From: an uncultured Pleurocapsa sp.
GTDB taxonomy: Bacteria > Cyanobacteriota > Cyanobacteriia > Cyanobacteriales > Xenococcaceae
Direction of reading: 5' to 3'
Assembly: GCA_937884735.1 (NCBI GenBank)
Contig: CAKZYI010000577.1
Location: 1-6,619 of the forward strand
Length of the DNA: 6,619 nt
The position numbers were made by a program, and so were the translations under genes. The notes below the pieces were generated by a model, which did no database searches, was not told where the DNA came from, and saw only the letters and a list, made by a program, of their open reading frames with translations. Shown in pieces: positions 6,202 through 6,619 of this stretch; position 1 is the stretch's first letter, and the number at the start of each line of letters is the position of its first letter.

Positions 6202-6203
6202 TG
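6177..6203 (+). other. Candidate recoding site: slippery heptamer CCCAAAG and TAATG overlap
   Basis: CCCAAAG (6177-6183) is read as CCA AAG in the DICT frame, exactly the X XXY YYZ arrangement for -1 slippage, and -1 is the direction needed to enter the second frame. The zero-frame stop TAA follows five codons later (6199-6201), and its last base begins ATG (6201-6203) in the second frame, which would allow termination-reinitiation. No clear upstream Shine-Dalgarno stimulator or suitably spaced downstream stem is visible, so chance is possible. Confidence 0.35.
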
Positions 6204-6575
6204 CCCCAACTAGAGGCTATATCAAAAATTCTGACTCATCAAAGAGAAGCCTGGGATGGTTCGGGCATTCCCGCAGGATTGGCTTATGATGCAATTCCCT
6301 TGGAGTCTCGAATAATTTGTTTGCTAGCAGATTTTCAGCAAAAAATGAAGGCATACAAGCAGTATTCATCTGATAAAAATCCTATTACTCAAGCCTTAGA
6401 CGATTGTGAGGCTTTAGCGGGTAAACGATACGATCCTAAATTACTTGATGCCTTGTCTTTATTGGTAATGGGGATGCAGCAGGGTATGACACTCCAGGCA
6501 TACCAACCAAAAATTGCTACGGGAATGTGGCTCGTTAATTCTAGTGATGTTAATAAAAAAGCAACTTCTTCTTAA
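6192..6575 (+). CDS. HD-GYP-like C-terminal part of the DICT protein (frame -1)
   Basis: The frame continues the HD-GYP-like domain begun upstream: ILTHQREAWDGSGIPAGL, then IPLESRIICLLADFQ, then KRYDPKLLDALSLL. In catalytic HD-GYP enzymes the corresponding run is HHExxDGxGYP. Here the two histidines read Q and R and GYP reads GIP, so cyclic-di-GMP hydrolysis is unlikely and a binding or scaffolding role is more plausible. As an independent gene it could start at TTG 6192, or at ATG 6201, whose A is the last base of the upstream TAA (TAATG). As a continuation of the DICT frame it would be entered from upstream by a -1 shift. It ends in a short polar tail; no terminator is visible in the 44 bp left in the window. 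Confidence 0.75.
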   Translation: MRVMPQLEAISKILTHQREAWDGSGIPAGLAYDAIPLESRIICLLADFQQKMKAYKQYSSDKNPITQALDDCEALAGKRYDPKLLDALSLLVMGMQQGMTLQAYQPKIATGMWLVNSSDVNKKATSS

Positions 6576-6619
6576 GTAGTTTAAAAGTTATGGGATATTA
6601 GGGTGTGTAATCAATTAGA

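Larger units (their letters stand above)
5206..6575 (+). pseudogene. DICT / degenerate HD-GYP sensory gene, whole locus, interrupted by a -1 frame change
   Basis: The two consecutive reading frames described below together make one protein of about 456 residues, the layout I expect for cyanobacterial DICT proteins. The first frame ends in the middle of the HD-GYP-like region, and the second frame supplies the rest of that domain with no homologous residues missing that I can see. The second frame is offset by -1 and is open from 6132, so the change must occur between 6132 and 6198. A single missing base, for example in the AAAA run at 6162-6165, would explain it. Both halves otherwise look well preserved, with no other stops, so the lesion is recent, is a sequencing error, or is tolerated by recoding or re-initiation. 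I mark it as broken provisionally. Confidence 0.6.

Noticed and set aside
6182..6218. AGCCTC/GAGGCT stem as a stimulator of -1 frameshifting
   Set aside because: The stem starts inside the slippery heptamer and has a 25-base loop, whereas a stimulator should begin several bases downstream.
1..6619. tRNA, rRNA or CRISPR array
   Set aside because: No cloverleaf-like sequence, rRNA segment or regularly spaced identical repeats were seen on either strand.

Overview
The window looks like chromosomal DNA from a cyanobacterium. It is AT-rich, carries five copies of the cyanobacterial HIP1 octamer GCGATCGC (starting at 779, 1370, 2447, 2711 and 5169), and encodes several families that are largely cyanobacterial: DUF1830, DUF4079, DICT and a B12-type radical SAM protein of the photosystem II high-light group. 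The genus cannot be fixed from the sequence alone.

Layout. Positions 1-454 hold no convincing gene. They contain a roughly 330 bp element bounded by 16 bp inverted repeats (106-121 and 420-435) and packed with small GC-rich hairpins. Next comes a minus-strand operon read from about 1950 down to 455: an XRE repressor (1583-1924), an ImmA/IrrE zinc peptidase (937-1560) and a DUF985 cupin (455-940). The last two overlap by 4 bases (ATGA). A good sigma-70-type promoter and an overlapping inverted repeat lie just upstream of the repressor. Two further minus-strand genes follow, each apparently separate: a four-helix DUF4079 membrane protein (2071-2511) and a DUF1830 protein (2750-3118), the latter followed by a clear intrinsic terminator (2591-2624).

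A 419 bp intergenic stretch (3119-3537) separates the minus-strand genes from two plus-strand genes. The first encodes a complete 523-residue radical SAM protein. The second is a DICT sensory gene whose HD-GYP-like C-terminal half lies in the -1 frame (5206-6201, then 6192/6201-6575).

How they fit together. The XRE/ImmA pair resembles protease-controlled repressors of stress or mobile-element genes, with the cupin as its translationally coupled third member. The DUF1830, DUF4079, radical SAM and DICT genes look like cyanobacterial housekeeping or light-acclimation genes. The point most worth a second look is the frame break in the DICT gene: the 67 bp window where the frame must change contains both a canonical X XXY YYZ slippery heptamer (CCCAAAG) and a TAATG stop-start overlap. 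A one-base deletion or sequencing error remains the simplest explanation.
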